From assembly GCA_903863905.1 (NCBI GenBank), contig CAIPDT010000165.1, positions 1 through 38,529 of the forward strand: 38,529 bases of DNA, read 5' to 3'. The position numbers and the translations under genes were made by a program. The notes under the pieces were generated by a model. It searched no databases. It had not been told where the DNA came from and saw only the letters and a program-made list of their open reading frames with translations. Position 1 is the first letter of the stretch; every line of letters starts with the position of its first letter. Below are positions 1 to 10,876 of the stretch, piece by piece. The DNA is from an uncultured Methylococcaceae bacterium (GTDB taxonomy: Bacteria; Pseudomonadota; Gammaproteobacteria; Methylococcales; Methylomonadaceae).

Positions 1-1727
1 TTCTTAATAGACTTGATTGCAGCCAAACCTCTACCAATACATATTTTTTGAGTTGCAAGATTTACTGGCCCAACAGGAGCTCTAACAGACATAAGAATAT
101 CGCCAAAATCTGCGAACCTTTTAGGCTCAGTAGTCCATGTAGTCGGTGGACCTATGAAAATATCTCCAAACTCAGTTTTCCCTTGATAAAATGCAACTCC
201 ATTGCCTTCACAATTATAAGATTCACCCGGTGGAGATTGGCCAGCCACAACTTCAGCTATATCGCCTAATTTACTGATTGGATAGCGTGTTACCCTTTCC
301 ACTCCTACGCGATACCGCTCCCCACTCAGATTATATTCCCCATTCTCTGCAATCTTCACCTTCTGCACAATCAACCCAAGCTCAGGCTTTCCAACCTCAC
401 CCACTTCTTCACTACCAACAGCCTGCAAGAACTCCGCTAATTCCCGTTTAACCTGACTCAGTTGTTCCCCTGCCACTGCCCGACGTTGAGCACCCAACCC
501 AAAGCCATCATTCTCAATCTTAAAAAAGGCGACACGGTCACTTTGCTTAGCCAAAGTCTTATCCAGAATTAAAATCGAAGTCTTTACCCCAGAATACGGT
601 TGAAACACTCCAGCCGGTAATGAAATAACTGCGACCAATGCCGTATCCACCAGCATTTTCCGTAAGGCTTTATAAGCAGTCTGACTCTGAAAGATAATCC
701 CTTCGGGCACAATAATGCCCGCCCGTCCGGTGGGCGTTAAATGTTCGGCGATGTAATCGACAAACAGCACTTCACTGCGTTTGGCCTGAATAGAAAAACG
801 CTTGTGCGGTTTGATACCGCCTTTAGGTGACATAAACGGAGGATTAGCAAAGATGACATCAAAATATTCATCCCAACGCGCTTCACTGGTCAGCGTGTCA
901 TACTCAGCAATGTGTGGATCATTAAAGCCATGTAGATAAAGATTCACTAACGACATTCGCACCATATCCGGTGAAATATCATAACCTTTGATATTTTCTG
1001 CCAGGCGTTTACGTTCATCCGGTGTCAGTAAATCGCCCTTGTAATGCAATGGACTGTCTACCGTCAACAACTCTAAAGGCACATCCTTAGCCGCCTCAAC
1101 CGTGTTGGGTTCAGGCTGGTAATCACTGGAATTGTGTTTAAGTACGTGTTTGTAAGCAGAGATTAAAAAGCCAGCGGTGCCACACGCGGTATCACCCATC
1201 GTTTCATGCTTTTGGGGGTTTAAAATCTCCACCATAAAGTCAATGATATGCCGTGGTGTCCGAAACTGTCCGGCATCGCCTTGGCTACCCAGCACTGAGA
1301 GCAGATATTCATAAGCATCGCCTAAGCGTTCTGAATGGTCGTAGCTAAATTCATCAATGATTTTTAAAAAACTTTTCAGCGTTTCTGGGTCACGATACGG
1401 CAGATAGGCATTTTTAAAGATGTCCCGAAACAACGGTGGAATACCGGTGTTCTGGGGCATAGTCGCAATGCCTTCACTATACAGCCCTATCAGTTCATGA
1501 CCGCCAATACCGGCACTCATTAATTTAGACCAACCATACTGAGCAAAGTCGCCGGTAAAGAATTTACGTTTGCCGCCTAAGTCTTCCGCTTCGGCATCCA
1601 TATCATCCATAAATTTATAAATCAGGGCGATGGTGATTTGTTCGACCTGAGATTTAGGGTCTGGCACTTTGCCAACCAGAATGTCACGAGCATTATCGAT
1701 ACGGCGTTTGGTGGTGGTGTCTAGCAT
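1..1727 (-). CDS. hsdM: Type I DNA methyltransferase fused to an HsdS-like target-recognition domain (M-S), truncated by the window edge
   Basis: Seen: a frame open from the ATG at 1727 to base 1 with no stop, about 575 residues in the window. The N-terminal ~470 residues are an N6-adenine methylase: motif I reads DTACGTAGF, and motif IV is NPPF within VIFANPPFMSPKGG. From about residue 480 the same frame continues as an HsdS target-recognition domain: ISKLGDIAEVVAGQSPPGE, then GKTEFGDI, GDILMSVRAPVGPVN and QKICIGRGLAAIKS. Known: HsdM transfers methyl groups to adenine and HsdS reads the DNA target; usually they are separate proteins. Context: the start lies 9 bases after the hsdR stop, so the two genes are co-transcribed, R first. 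The codons across the M/S boundary (bases ~250-360) were checked and contain no stop. Whether one or two recognition domains follow lies outside the window. Confidence 0.88.
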   Translation of the reverse strand, partial: MLDTTTKRRIDNARDILVGKVPDPKSQVEQITIALIYKFMDDMDAEAEDLGGKRKFFTGDFAQYGWSKLMSAGIGGHELIGLYSEGIATMPQNTGIPPLFRDIFKNAYLPYRDPETLKSFLKIIDEFSYDHSERLGDAYEYLLSVLGSQGDAGQFRTPRHIIDFMVEILNPQKHETMGDTACGTAGFLISAYKHVLKHNSSDYQPEPNTVEAAKDVPLELLTVDSPLHYKGDLLTPDERKRLAENIKGYDISPDMVRMSLVNLYLHGFNDPHIAEYDTLTSEARWDEYFDVIFANPPFMSPKGGIKPHKRFSIQAKRSEVLFVDYIAEHLTPTGRAGIIVPEGIIFQSQTAYKALRKMLVDTALVAVISLPAGVFQPYSGVKTSILILDKTLAKQSDRVAFFKIENDGFGLGAQRRAVAGEQLSQVKRELAEFLQAVGSEEVGEVGKPELGLIVQKVKIAENGEYNLSGERYRVGVERVTRYPISKLGDIAEVVAGQSPPGESYNCEGNGVAFYQGKTEFGDIFIGPPTTWTTEPKRFADFGDILMSVRAPVGPVNLATQKICIGRGLAAIKSIK

Positions 1728-1736
1728 GGTGTTATA

Positions 1737-4268
1737 TTAATTAGCGAATTGGCTCAAGGATACATAGTCCTTGATGTAATTGGGAATCAGGGTGCGGTAA
1801 TCTTCCGGTACGGCTCTTAGATCACGCGTGGTAAAAATCGGATTAGTAGCAAGGTCGGTGTATTCTTTGTTTTCAATGATAGTGCGAATCTGCTTGTTGC
1901 TGGCATAGGCTTTAAAAAAGTTCTTCAGCGCTGGAATTGTGTCCGCTTGTTCAGGCTTATAATCAGCGACAAACTTTGAGAACTCTTCTTCCAGCAGTTC
2001 ATCTTTGGATTTAAAGTGCGGTATCAGGCCAAATATCTTCTCCAGAATCTCCCGAAGACTTAAGCGCCGATCAACAGCGGCGGCTTTACGCAGTTTTTCA
2101 AGCGTATAGAACTCATTGGGTTGGTCGAAGATTTCCTGATTCACATAATCAATGACCCGATCCCATTGCCCCGCTTCTATGGCTTCGACAATGGCTTTAT
2201 TTTCACGGATGGTGTCTTCAAAGCGTTGATAGAACATGCGATCAATTTTCATCCCCTCATAACCCACCGCTTCCTGTTTAATCGAGCCCAGGATATCGGC
2301 GCCTAAATGATTATAGGGTTTACCGGGTGGCGATGTAGTGCCACCGCCGTCTGATTTACCCTGACCTTTAGGGAGTTCTATGACTTCATCGTAATTAAAG
2401 GTTTCTTCAAAGTATTCACAGTTAGCGAAGAAATCGAATAACTTAAACGCGGTCTTCTGTGGCTGAGTAATGCTGTCTTTAATATCCTGATCAAACAGTT
2501 GTGCTAAAAAATTATGTTTACGGGTGCCACGGCCTTTAATCTGAATAAAATCAGTGGGTGAAAAGATAGGCCGAAACAGGCCCAGATTCAGCAAGTCAGG
2601 ACAATCATAACCCGTGGTCATCATCCCAACCGTTACACACACTCTGGCCTTGCTGGTTTTATAAGTGGGTAGAAAATTAGCGGACCCCAGTAAGTTATTA
2701 TTGGTAAAGTTGATGGTAAATTGTTGGGCGTCTGGTATTAAGGAAGTCACTTGCACGGCAAAATCAGATTGATATTTGCCCGGAAACATCCGGTCTGCCA
2801 TCTGATTAAGAATGTGCACCAACTTACCCGCATGGTTTTGACTGACCGCAAAGATAATCGATTTACCCACTTCTCCACTGATCGGATCACGCAGGGCATG
2901 TTCTAAAAACAGCTTACAGAACAGTTGATTGGTGGCTTCTGAAAAGAAGCGTTTCTCAAATTCACGTTGTTTAAAGGTTTCTTGTTGCTCACCGCCTTGA
3001 TCATCTTTAAATTCAACCACAAAACCATCTTTTGACAGCAGTTTGGTGGTCACATCACTTCGGGCATCAACAATCGTTGGGTTAATCAAATAGCCGTCTT
3101 TAACGCCGTCTAATAAAGAATAGCGAAAGGTGGGCTGACTGTCTGCACAACCAAAAGTACGATAAGTATCCAGCAACAAGCGTTGTTCGGTTTCTCGTGG
3201 ATCTTTGCTGGCGGGTTTGTCTTTATCAAACTTTTTAAGGTAATCCCGTGGGGTGGCGGTTAAGCCTAATTTATAACCGATAAAGAAATCAAACACGGCT
3301 CGGGCATTGCCACCAATGGAACGATGCGCTTCGTCTGAGATCACTAAATCAAAATCAGTCGGTGAAAATAAGCGCTGGTATTTGTTGTTAAACAATAACG
3401 ATTGCACCGTGGTAACGACGATTTCAGCACGACGCCAATCATCACGGTTTTCTTTATAAATAACCGTTTTGTAATCGTTAGCAAGCACTTTTCCAAAGGC
3501 TTTTGCGGCTTGATCTTCTAACTCTAAACGATCCACTAAAAACAGTACTCGCCGAGCATTTCCCGTGCGTAAGAAGAGTTTAATGACTGCGGCTGAGGTT
3601 AAGGTTTTACCGGTACCCGTTGCCATTTCAAAGAGAAAGCGATCTTTACCGTCTTTAACGGCTTGCTGTAAGGCTAACAGTGCATTCTTTTGATAAGGCC
3701 GCAGGAAGCGCAGATCATTTGCGATCATAAAACTTTGCCGTTCTGCGGTATTCTTCCAACCGGCTTCTTCAGCATAAAGAGGTCGTTGAGTCAGGGCGAC
3801 AAAATCATCATTAATCGGTTCAGCAATGAGACGCTTTGGATCGGGTACACTTTTTTGATAGCCCAAAACCGATTGAGGCGTTGGAAAGTGCGTAATGATA
3901 TGCGGGTTGCCGCTTTTAAGATCCCAAAAGTAATGAAGATTGCCATTCGATAATATCACGAAGCGACAATTTTGGGACTTGGCATAAGCGCGGGCCTGTT
4001 CTTTACCGATTAAAGGGCTTTTGTTTTCTGCTTTGGCTTCGAGGACGATAAAGGGAAAGCCTTTATCGTTGAGTAACAGAAAATCAATAAAACCCTTTGA
4101 GGACTTTTCAAAGTCATGACCCAATGCATCCAGGTCTTGGGTTTTGATGGTAATGCTGGGTTCTAATTGGATATTGGCGGGTTGCTTTCCGTCTGCAAAA
4201 AAACGCCAGCCTGCTGCTTCAAGTAATTTGTTTATTTTAATACGAGCAGTGGCTTCTTTGGCTGACAT
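1737..4268 (-). CDS. hsdR: Type I restriction endonuclease R subunit, EcoEI-like
   Basis: An 843-residue motor/nuclease subunit that would translocate DNA and cut when the target is unmethylated. The N-terminal nuclease region shows a PD-(D/E)xK pattern: D in FIDFLLLNDKG (about residue 62), then the EAK of FIVLEAKAENK (about residue 76). A superfamily 2 helicase follows, with Walker A MATGTGKT (about residue 216), a DEAH box in VISDEAHRS (about residue 311), and the later motifs GLTATP and QIKGRGTRKH. The C-terminal ~150 residues (LSLREILEKIFGLIPHFK onward) resemble the EcoEI R C-terminal domain. The length fits the EcoEI-type family rather than the ~1170-residue EcoKI type. The frame is intact. 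It is followed 9 bases later by the methylase-specificity fusion. No strong Shine-Dalgarno precedes the start, so the exact N-terminus is less sure. Confidence 0.93.
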   Translation of the reverse strand: MSAKEATARIKINKLLEAAGWRFFADGKQPANIQLEPSITIKTQDLDALGHDFEKSSKGFIDFLLLNDKGFPFIVLEAKAENKSPLIGKEQARAYAKSQNCRFVILSNGNLHYFWDLKSGNPHIITHFPTPQSVLGYQKSVPDPKRLIAEPINDDFVALTQRPLYAEEAGWKNTAERQSFMIANDLRFLRPYQKNALLALQQAVKDGKDRFLFEMATGTGKTLTSAAVIKLFLRTGNARRVLFLVDRLELEDQAAKAFGKVLANDYKTVIYKENRDDWRRAEIVVTTVQSLLFNNKYQRLFSPTDFDLVISDEAHRSIGGNARAVFDFFIGYKLGLTATPRDYLKKFDKDKPASKDPRETEQRLLLDTYRTFGCADSQPTFRYSLLDGVKDGYLINPTIVDARSDVTTKLLSKDGFVVEFKDDQGGEQQETFKQREFEKRFFSEATNQLFCKLFLEHALRDPISGEVGKSIIFAVSQNHAGKLVHILNQMADRMFPGKYQSDFAVQVTSLIPDAQQFTINFTNNNLLGSANFLPTYKTSKARVCVTVGMMTTGYDCPDLLNLGLFRPIFSPTDFIQIKGRGTRKHNFLAQLFDQDIKDSITQPQKTAFKLFDFFANCEYFEETFNYDEVIELPKGQGKSDGGGTTSPPGKPYNHLGADILGSIKQEAVGYEGMKIDRMFYQRFEDTIRENKAIVEAIEAGQWDRVIDYVNQEIFDQPNEFYTLEKLRKAAAVDRRLSLREILEKIFGLIPHFKSKDELLEEEFSKFVADYKPEQADTIPALKNFFKAYASNKQIRTIIENKEYTDLATNPIFTTRDLRAVPEDYRTLIPNYIKDYVSLSQFAN

Positions 4269-4489
4269 TGAGTGATTCGTCTGTGCAGAGAATGGATATT
4301 ATCTTGCCATGTTAACCAAATAAAGCCACAAACACAAACTGATACTATCAATTAGCCTCATGACTTATCATTTAGGGGGGTTAATTCGACAGCATCCTTG
4401 CCGTCTGATAACCTACATACGAATAGTAAAACGATCTCTACTATTTTATAACCGCTTACTTCCGCACGCTTAACCGCGCGTCACCACAC

Positions 4490-5935
4490 TTAACGAGGCA
4501 GTTCTGAGCTCCCCATTAAATATTCATCCACCGCTCTAGCCACTTGACGGCCTTCACGTATGGCCCATACCACTAATGATTGACCTCTGCGTCCGTCTCC
4601 GGCTGCAAAGACTTTATCAATAGTAGTCTGATACACTTTCTCATTCGCCTTAATTTGTCCACGACCGTCTAACTCCACGGCCATTTCGGCTAATAAACCT
4701 TCATGGACTGGATGTACAAAGCCCATCGCTAATAACACTAAATCAGCTTGTAAAGAAAAAGCACTGCCGGCTTTCTCTGTCATTTTCCATTGCCCGCCTT
4801 CTTGTTTCCATTCCACTTCGACCGCATTCAAATGGTTGATCACTCCGTCTTTACCGGTCACACTTTGGGTATTGGTACTCCAATAGCGTTCTTTAATCCC
4901 TTCATCATGAGACGTGGTGGTTCGTAATTTATTAGGCCAATTGGGCCAGGTGAGCAGTTTATTTTCTTTCTCTGGCGGCTTAGGTAAGATCTCAAGCTGA
5001 ACCACAGACAGCGCCCCTTGACGTATTGAGGTACCAATGCAATCAGAACCGGTATCTCCCCCCCCAATCACCACCACGTGTTTACCGGTGGCAGAAATAG
5101 CGTCTTCGTCAGGAATAGTATCTCCGGCAACACGTTTGTTTTGTTGGCGTAAAAAGTCCATGGCAAAATGCACCCCAGCAAAGTCTTTACGACCGGGTAC
5201 TTCTAAATCACGCGGCTTTTCTGAACCAATGGCCAACACCACCGCATCATATTCGGTGAGTATCTTCTTAACGGCTAAGTTTTCACCAACGAAACTGTTC
5301 GGTCTAAAGCGCACTCCTTCGGCTTGCATTTGGGCAATACGTCGATCAATATGGCTCTTTTCCATTTTAAAATCAGGAATGCCATAGCGCAATAAGCCCC
5401 CGATACGATCATTCTTCTCATACACAAACACTTCATGACCGGCTCTGGCAAGTTGTTGCGCAGCAGCCATTCCCGCAGGGCCAGACCCTATCACGGCGAC
5501 ACGTTTACCAGTCCGCTTTTCAGGAATCTGCGGTTGTATCCAACCCATTTCCCAGCCTTTGTCCACAATCGCCCGTTCAATCGATTTAATAGTCACCGGT
5601 TGATCCGTCAAATTAAGCGTACACGCGGCCTCGCAAGGGGCAGGACAAATACTGCCGGTAAATTCAGGAAAGTTATTGGTACTGTGCAATACCGCCAAGG
5701 CAGCTTGCCAATCACCCCGGTAAACTTCATCATTCCATTCAGGAATAATATTATTAATGGGGCAACCTTGATGACAAAAAGGAATACCACAATCCATACA
5801 ACGCGCCCCTTGTTGACTCATTTCTGTATCACTGGGGGCTAAGGTAAATTCTCGATAATGTTTAATGCGCTCACTGGGTGCTTCATAGCGCCGTTCAGCA
5901 CGCGGTAGTTCCATAAATCCGGTGGGTTTGCCCAT
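4490..5935 (-). CDS. gltD: Glutamate synthase (NADPH) small subunit
   Basis: A 481-residue beta subunit of glutamate synthase. It takes electrons from NADPH via FAD and passes them through iron-sulphur clusters to GltB for glutamate formation from glutamine and 2-oxoglutarate. The N-terminal cysteine clusters read [14 protein letters not shown] and CPAPCEAAC. The FAD-binding glycine motif is [17 protein letters not shown] and the NADPH-binding one is GGGDTGSDC; the C-terminal [20 protein letters not shown] completes the FAD site. The start has AGAAGG about 8 bases upstream. It lies 24 bases downstream of gltB on the same strand, giving the usual gltBD operon. Length and motifs are typical; nothing looks broken. 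Confidence 0.96.
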   Translation of the reverse strand: MGKPTGFMELPRAERRYEAPSERIKHYREFTLAPSDTEMSQQGARCMDCGIPFCHQGCPINNIIPEWNDEVYRGDWQAALAVLHSTNNFPEFTGSICPAPCEAACTLNLTDQPVTIKSIERAIVDKGWEMGWIQPQIPEKRTGKRVAVIGSGPAGMAAAQQLARAGHEVFVYEKNDRIGGLLRYGIPDFKMEKSHIDRRIAQMQAEGVRFRPNSFVGENLAVKKILTEYDAVVLAIGSEKPRDLEVPGRKDFAGVHFAMDFLRQQNKRVAGDTIPDEDAISATGKHVVVIGGGDTGSDCIGTSIRQGALSVVQLEILPKPPEKENKLLTWPNWPNKLRTTTSHDEGIKERYWSTNTQSVTGKDGVINHLNAVEVEWKQEGGQWKMTEKAGSAFSLQADLVLLAMGFVHPVHEGLLAEMAVELDGRGQIKANEKVYQTTIDKVFAAGDGRRGQSLVVWAIREGRQVARAVDEYLMGSSELPR

Positions 5936-5959
5936 GATTAATACCTTCTAAATAAACAG

Positions 5960-8900
5960 TTAAACAGTGATAGCGGCTTTTTCGGCCTGCATTCTTATCA
6001 GTGCGGCGCGATAATCAGTAGGCATCACTTTTACAAAATACGGTAAATAAGTCTCCCAATGATCCAATATCTCTTGTGCTTTCTGACTGCCGGTATAGCG
6101 TTTATGATTTTCAATTAAACCTTTTAAACGCTGAGCATCATGACGCGTCATGTCTGTTAAGGGTTCTACGCTAGGGGCTTCTTCCTTAAGCGGTTCTAGT
6201 TCGACCATCGCCAAGTTACACAGTGAATCAAACTTACGGTCTTGATCGAACACATAAGCCACCCCACCTGACATACCTGCCGCAAAGTTACGACCTGTTT
6301 TACCTAATACCACGACCACACCGCCGGTCATATATTCACAACCGTGATCACCTAAGCCTTCAACCACCGCAATAGCACCCGAATTACGCACCGCGAAACG
6401 TTCACCCGCGACGCCATTAAAGTAACATGCACCGCTGATAGCGCCGTAAAGTACGGTATTACCCACGATAATGTTTTCTTCTGGTTTAATCGGACATTCT
6501 TTGGGTGGATAAATAGCAATACGCCCACCACTCATGCCTTTGCCAACGTAATCATTACCCTCACCTTCTAGGGTTAAACTAATCCCCTGCGCCAAGAACG
6601 CGCCAAAGCTTTGCCCTGCGATTCCTTTAATTTGAATGGCGATGGTATCTTCTGGTAAGCCTTTATGACCGTAACGTTTGGCTACTTCTCCCGATAACAT
6701 GGTGCCAAAGGTTCGATTGACGTTACAAATAGGCGTATTAATCACCACGGGTTGTTGATGTTCTAAAGCGGGTTGCGCTTGGGCAATCAACGTATGATCT
6801 AAGGCGTGCTCTAAGCCATGATCTTGTTGTTCACAATGATAAACTGCAGTATGGTCATCAGTCTCTGGTTTATAAAAGACGCGACTAAAATCTAATCCGT
6901 GAGTTTTCCAATGCGACAGTGCGCGTTGCATATCTAACTTATCAGAACGCCCCACCATCTCATCAAAGGTTCTAAAGCCTAAACGAGCCATCCATTGTCT
7001 GACATCTTCTGCAATCATGAAAAAGTAATTAACCACGTGTTCCGGTTGGCCGGTAAAACGTTTTCTGAGTTCAGGATCTTGAGTAGCCACCCCGACTGGA
7101 CAGGTGTTTAAATGACATTTACGCATCATTAAACAACCGGTGACAATTAACGGTGCCGTGGCAAAACCAAACTCATCTGCACCTAATAGAGCACCAATAA
7201 TCACATCTCGACCGGTACGTAAGCCGCCATCAACTTGCACGGCAATACGGCCACGCAATTTATTAAGCACTAAAGTTTGATGCGTTTCTGCTAGGCCAAT
7301 TTCCCACGGCAAACCGGCATGTTTAATAGAACTCATCGGACTGGCTCCAGTACCGCCATCATAACCAGCAATAGTGACATGATCCGCATGGGCTTTAGAC
7401 ACCCCTGCGGCCACTGTTCCAACCCCCACTTCTGACACCAACTTAACACTGATACGGGCTTGTGGATTGACGTTCTTTAAGTCATGAATCAACTGAGCGA
7501 TATCTTCAATAGAATAAATATCATGGTGCGGTGGGGGTGAAATTAATCCTACGCCTTCGGTGGCATGGCGGACTTTAGCAATCACCGCATCGACTTTATG
7601 ACCGGGTAATTGCCCTCCTTCTCCGGGCTTTGCACCTTGACTAATTTTGATTTGAATATCATCGGCATTGACTAAATATTCAGTAGTCACCCCAAACCGT
7701 CCTGAGGCCACTTGTTTAATCGCCGAACGCATGGAATCACCATTAGGTAACGGTACAAAGCGTTCCGGTAATTCGCCTCCTTCTCCGGTATTTGATTTGC
7801 CGCCAATTCGGTTCATCGCAATCGCTAACGTGGTATGCGCTTCAAAAGAGATAGAGCCAAAAGACATGGCACCGGTGGCAAAGCGCTTTAAAATTTCGGT
7901 GACCGGTTCAACTTCGGCTAAAGGAATTGGCGTTGCTTCTTCTTTAAGGCTCATTAAACCGCGTAAGGTCAATAAGGCTTCGTTTTGTTCATCAATTAAT
8001 TTACAAAACTCAGCATAACCTTCGGTGCTGTTATTACGGGTCGCATGTTGTAAGGTGCTAATCGTCGCGGGTGTCCAGGTATGGGTTTCACCTCTGACTC
8101 GATACGCATACTCTCCACCAATGTCTAAGGTATTGCGATACAAAGGCGCGTTACCATAGGCTAAACGATGCCGTTTGACGGTTTCTTCACTGATTTCTGC
8201 TAAACCAGCCCCTTCAATCGTACTGGTAGTGCCCGTAAAGTAACGATCTAAAAAGACTTCAGACAGACCAATGGCATTAAAGATTTGCGCCCCACAATAC
8301 GATTGATAGGTGGAGATACCCATCTTGGACATGACTTTTAAGAGCCCTTTAGAAATCGCTTTAACGTAATGTTTATGCGCTTCGTATTCGCTCACTTTAT
8401 TAAGTTCACGACACACCACAGATAAAGTATCAAACGCTAAGTACGGATTAACCGCTTCTGCACCATAGGCGGCTAATAAGGCAAAATGATGCACTTCACG
8501 CGCTTCACCGGTTTCTATCACTAAGCCGACTTTAGTCCGTAAGCCTTCTGCGGTCAGATAATGATGCACGGCTGAGGTAGCTAATAAGGCGGGAATCGCA
8601 ATATGAGAGGCGCCTAAGTCTCGGTCAGACAAAATTAAGATATTGTGTCCTTCCAATACCGCTTTTTTAACGGCTAGATATAACTTTTCTAGTGCCCCTT
8701 CCATCCCACTGGCCCCTAAATCAGAGGGATAACACAGGGTAAAGGTTTTCGTTTTAAAGGCGCCCGCAGATCGAGCTTCAATCCGTCTAATTTTTTCTAA
8801 GTCTGGGTTGGTTAATATAGGTTGTTCGACCTCTAAACGTTTATGTGTCCCCCCTTCATCTAAGCCTAATAAATTAGGTCGTGGGCCAATTAAGGACACC

Positions 8901-10531
8901 AAGGACATTACTAATTCTTCACGAATAGGATCAATGGCTGGGTTGGTGACTTGGGCAAAGCCTTGTTTAAAATAATCATACAGCATCCGAGGACGGTCCG
9001 ATAAGATAGCTAAGGCGGCATCAATCCCCATTGAGCCAATCGCTTCTAGGCCAGTTTCTGCCATCGGTTTTAAGATAAATTCAATATCTTCCCGGGTATA
9101 ACCAAAGGCTTGTTGTCTATCTAATAAAGTGGCGGTATCGGGTGCCATCGCAGAGACTTCGACAGGCAATTTAGAGACTAAAATACGAGTTTTATCGAGC
9201 CATTCTGCGTAAGGGAAGCGTGTTGATAATTCCGTTTTTAATTCTGAATCATCAATGATCCGACCTTGCACCGTATCAATCATTAACATCTTACCGGGTT
9301 GTAAGCGCCATTTTTTAATAATTTTATGTTGGGGTATGTTTAACACGCCCATTTCTGAGGCCATCATCACAAAATCATCATCCGTGACTAAGTAACGGGC
9401 GGGGCGTAAACCATTTCGATCTAACGTCGCACCAATTTGGCGACCATCGGTAAAGGCAATGGCAGCCGGGCCATCCCAAGGTTCCATTAAGGCCGCGTTA
9501 TACTCATAAAAGGCTCGTAGCGTTTCATCCATCAGCACGTTACCCGCCCAAGCTTCAGGGATTAATAACATCATGGCATGAGCCAAGGAATACCCACCGG
9601 CGACTAAGAGTTCAACGGCATTATCAAAACAAGCCGAGTCTGATTGACCTTCGGCAATTAAGGGCCAAAGCTTATGCACATCATCGCCTAAAATCTTTGA
9701 AGCAATGGAATGACGACGTGCCGCCATGCCATTCATATTGCCACGTAAGGTATTAATCTCACCATTATGGGCAATCATGCGGAAAGGATGCGCTCTATCC
9801 CAAGTAGGAAAGGTATTGGTTGAAAAACGCTGATGCACCAAAGCCATGGCACTGATGATGAGTTCATCATTTAAATCAGGATAAAACGGACCTACCTGAT
9901 TCGCTAATAACATGCCTTTATAAACGATCGTGCGGGTTGATAAAGAGGGTATATAAAAGGACTCTCCTTCTTGTAGATTTAAGTCTCGAATCGCATTTTC
10001 GACTTGTTTACGAATCACAAATAACTTGCGTTCAAACGCCGTTTGATCTGCACAGTTTTCACCTCGACCGATAAATACTTGTCGGACATAAGGCTCGACT
10101 TTTTTAGCCGTGGGGCCTAAATCAACATTATTAACGGGTACGTCTCGCCAACCTAATACAGAGCAACCTTCTTGCTCTGTATAATGCGTAATAACACGCT
10201 CACAGCTAATACGACTGACAATATCTTGCGGTAAAAATAACATCCCTACCGCATAGTCGCCCTCACTGGGTAAAGTGATATCCAGTGTCTGACACTCTTT
10301 TCTAAAAAAAACATCAGGAATTTGAATCAAAATCCCTGCGCCATCGCCTGCATAAGGATCGGCGCCGACTGCCCCTCGATGGGTTAAGTTTCTTAATAAC
10401 TCTAAACCTTGCTCAACAATCGTATGACTTTTGTGACCTTTAATATGCACGACAAAACCCACACCGCATGCGTCATGTTCATGACGTGGATCATATAAAC
10501 CTTGTCTAATGGGTAACGTACTTTGCTTCAT
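5960..10531 (-). CDS. gltB: Glutamate synthase (NADPH) large subunit
   Basis: A 1523-residue alpha subunit. Its class II glutaminase domain starts [11 protein letters not shown], with Cys22 as the probable N-terminal nucleophile after removal of a short propeptide. The central and FMN-binding synthase region contains [25 protein letters not shown] and DGGTGASP. The 3Fe-4S ligands are in [19 protein letters not shown] (about residue 1140). The C-terminal glycine-rich beta-helix domain (GxxxG repeats, e.g. [12 protein letters not shown]) is present. Start choice: an upstream in-frame start at 10558 would add MVEFFKEVI, but a strong Shine-Dalgarno (GAGGTGA) sits directly before the ATG at 10531 and overlaps that extension, so 10531 is preferred. 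First gene of the gltBD operon, divergent from ubiF. Confidence 0.96.
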   Translation of the reverse strand: MKQSTLPIRQGLYDPRHEHDACGVGFVVHIKGHKSHTIVEQGLELLRNLTHRGAVGADPYAGDGAGILIQIPDVFFRKECQTLDITLPSEGDYAVGMLFLPQDIVSRISCERVITHYTEQEGCSVLGWRDVPVNNVDLGPTAKKVEPYVRQVFIGRGENCADQTAFERKLFVIRKQVENAIRDLNLQEGESFYIPSLSTRTIVYKGMLLANQVGPFYPDLNDELIISAMALVHQRFSTNTFPTWDRAHPFRMIAHNGEINTLRGNMNGMAARRHSIASKILGDDVHKLWPLIAEGQSDSACFDNAVELLVAGGYSLAHAMMLLIPEAWAGNVLMDETLRAFYEYNAALMEPWDGPAAIAFTDGRQIGATLDRNGLRPARYLVTDDDFVMMASEMGVLNIPQHKIIKKWRLQPGKMLMIDTVQGRIIDDSELKTELSTRFPYAEWLDKTRILVSKLPVEVSAMAPDTATLLDRQQAFGYTREDIEFILKPMAETGLEAIGSMGIDAALAILSDRPRMLYDYFKQGFAQVTNPAIDPIREELVMSLVSLIGPRPNLLGLDEGGTHKRLEVEQPILTNPDLEKIRRIEARSAGAFKTKTFTLCYPSDLGASGMEGALEKLYLAVKKAVLEGHNILILSDRDLGASHIAIPALLATSAVHHYLTAEGLRTKVGLVIETGEAREVHHFALLAAYGAEAVNPYLAFDTLSVVCRELNKVSEYEAHKHYVKAISKGLLKVMSKMGISTYQSYCGAQIFNAIGLSEVFLDRYFTGTTSTIEGAGLAEISEETVKRHRLAYGNAPLYRNTLDIGGEYAYRVRGETHTWTPATISTLQHATRNNSTEGYAEFCKLIDEQNEALLTLRGLMSLKEEATPIPLAEVEPVTEILKRFATGAMSFGSISFEAHTTLAIAMNRIGGKSNTGEGGELPERFVPLPNGDSMRSAIKQVASGRFGVTTEYLVNADDIQIKISQGAKPGEGGQLPGHKVDAVIAKVRHATEGVGLISPPPHHDIYSIEDIAQLIHDLKNVNPQARISVKLVSEVGVGTVAAGVSKAHADHVTIAGYDGGTGASPMSSIKHAGLPWEIGLAETHQTLVLNKLRGRIAVQVDGGLRTGRDVIIGALLGADEFGFATAPLIVTGCLMMRKCHLNTCPVGVATQDPELRKRFTGQPEHVVNYFFMIAEDVRQWMARLGFRTFDEMVGRSDKLDMQRALSHWKTHGLDFSRVFYKPETDDHTAVYHCEQQDHGLEHALDHTLIAQAQPALEHQQPVVINTPICNVNRTFGTMLSGEVAKRYGHKGLPEDTIAIQIKGIAGQSFGAFLAQGISLTLEGEGNDYVGKGMSGGRIAIYPPKECPIKPEENIIVGNTVLYGAISGACYFNGVAGERFAVRNSGAIAVVEGLGDHGCEYMTGGVVVVLGKTGRNFAAGMSGGVAYVFDQDRKFDSLCNLAMVELEPLKEEAPSVEPLTDMTRHDAQRLKGLIENHKRYTGSQKAQEILDHWETYLPYFVKVMPTDYRAALIRMQAEKAAITV

Positions 10532-10876
10532 GATCACCTCTTTAAAGAATTCTACCAAAGGGCTGCCCTTCTTCCTTTAAAAACCCTTACCAAACAATCG
10601 TCTTAAAGACTCCCTAATATCGCACTAACACACATTTATAAAACCATTCATGAATGATAAATAAAACTGTCAGGCATTGTTTTACAATACTTAATCAACA
10701 TTCGCAAGCATTCAATAACTTTTCATTGCAAATCAATTTAAATGCGTGTATGAAGCACCATTTTGGATCTAAGAATAGACAAAATGCACCAAATGCGAGG
10801 TATTTTTCTTTATCATTCAATAAGTGTGGTATCTTTCTGCCTATAAGTCAGAGGCTGTAAATAAAGGTAATTAACT
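10532..10876. other. Divergent intergenic region gltB / ubiF, 345 bases
   Basis: It must contain the promoters of both flanking operons, but I could not place either with confidence. Structures seen: a 5-base-arm hairpin AAGGG-CTG-CCCTT at 10558-10570 in the gltB leader; an 11-base near-palindrome GTCTTAAAGAC at 10610-10620; and a 12-base perfect palindrome CATTCATGAATG at 10645-10656. An AT-rich 68-codon frame at 10654-10860 has no recognisable domain or ribosome binding site and is not taken as a gene. No tRNA or riboswitch fold was recognised. Confidence 0.6.
10534..10540 (-). promoter_or_regulatory. Ribosome binding site deciding the gltB start
   Basis: On the minus strand the bases before the ATG at 10531 read AAAGAGGTGATC. 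GAGGTGA is complementary to the 3' end of 16S rRNA and spaced correctly for this ATG. It lies inside the upstream extension of the longer frame, which argues against that longer start. Confidence 0.75.

Noticed and set aside
48-269. 73-codon plus-strand frame at the left edge
   Set aside because: It is antisense to the target-recognition part of the methylase fusion, which has clear HsdS motifs.
4340-4490. Possible terminator after gltD (short stem near the CGCGC at 4470-4490)
   Set aside because: Only about five base pairs with a wobble pair and no T-run; too weak to list.
10532-10558. Nine-residue N-terminal extension of GltB
   Set aside because: The Shine-Dalgarno for the ATG at 10531 lies within it.
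10654-10860. 68-codon plus-strand frame between gltB and ubiF
   Set aside because: No ribosome binding site, no recognisable domain, composition like the surrounding AT-rich spacer; it also lies across the likely promoter region.
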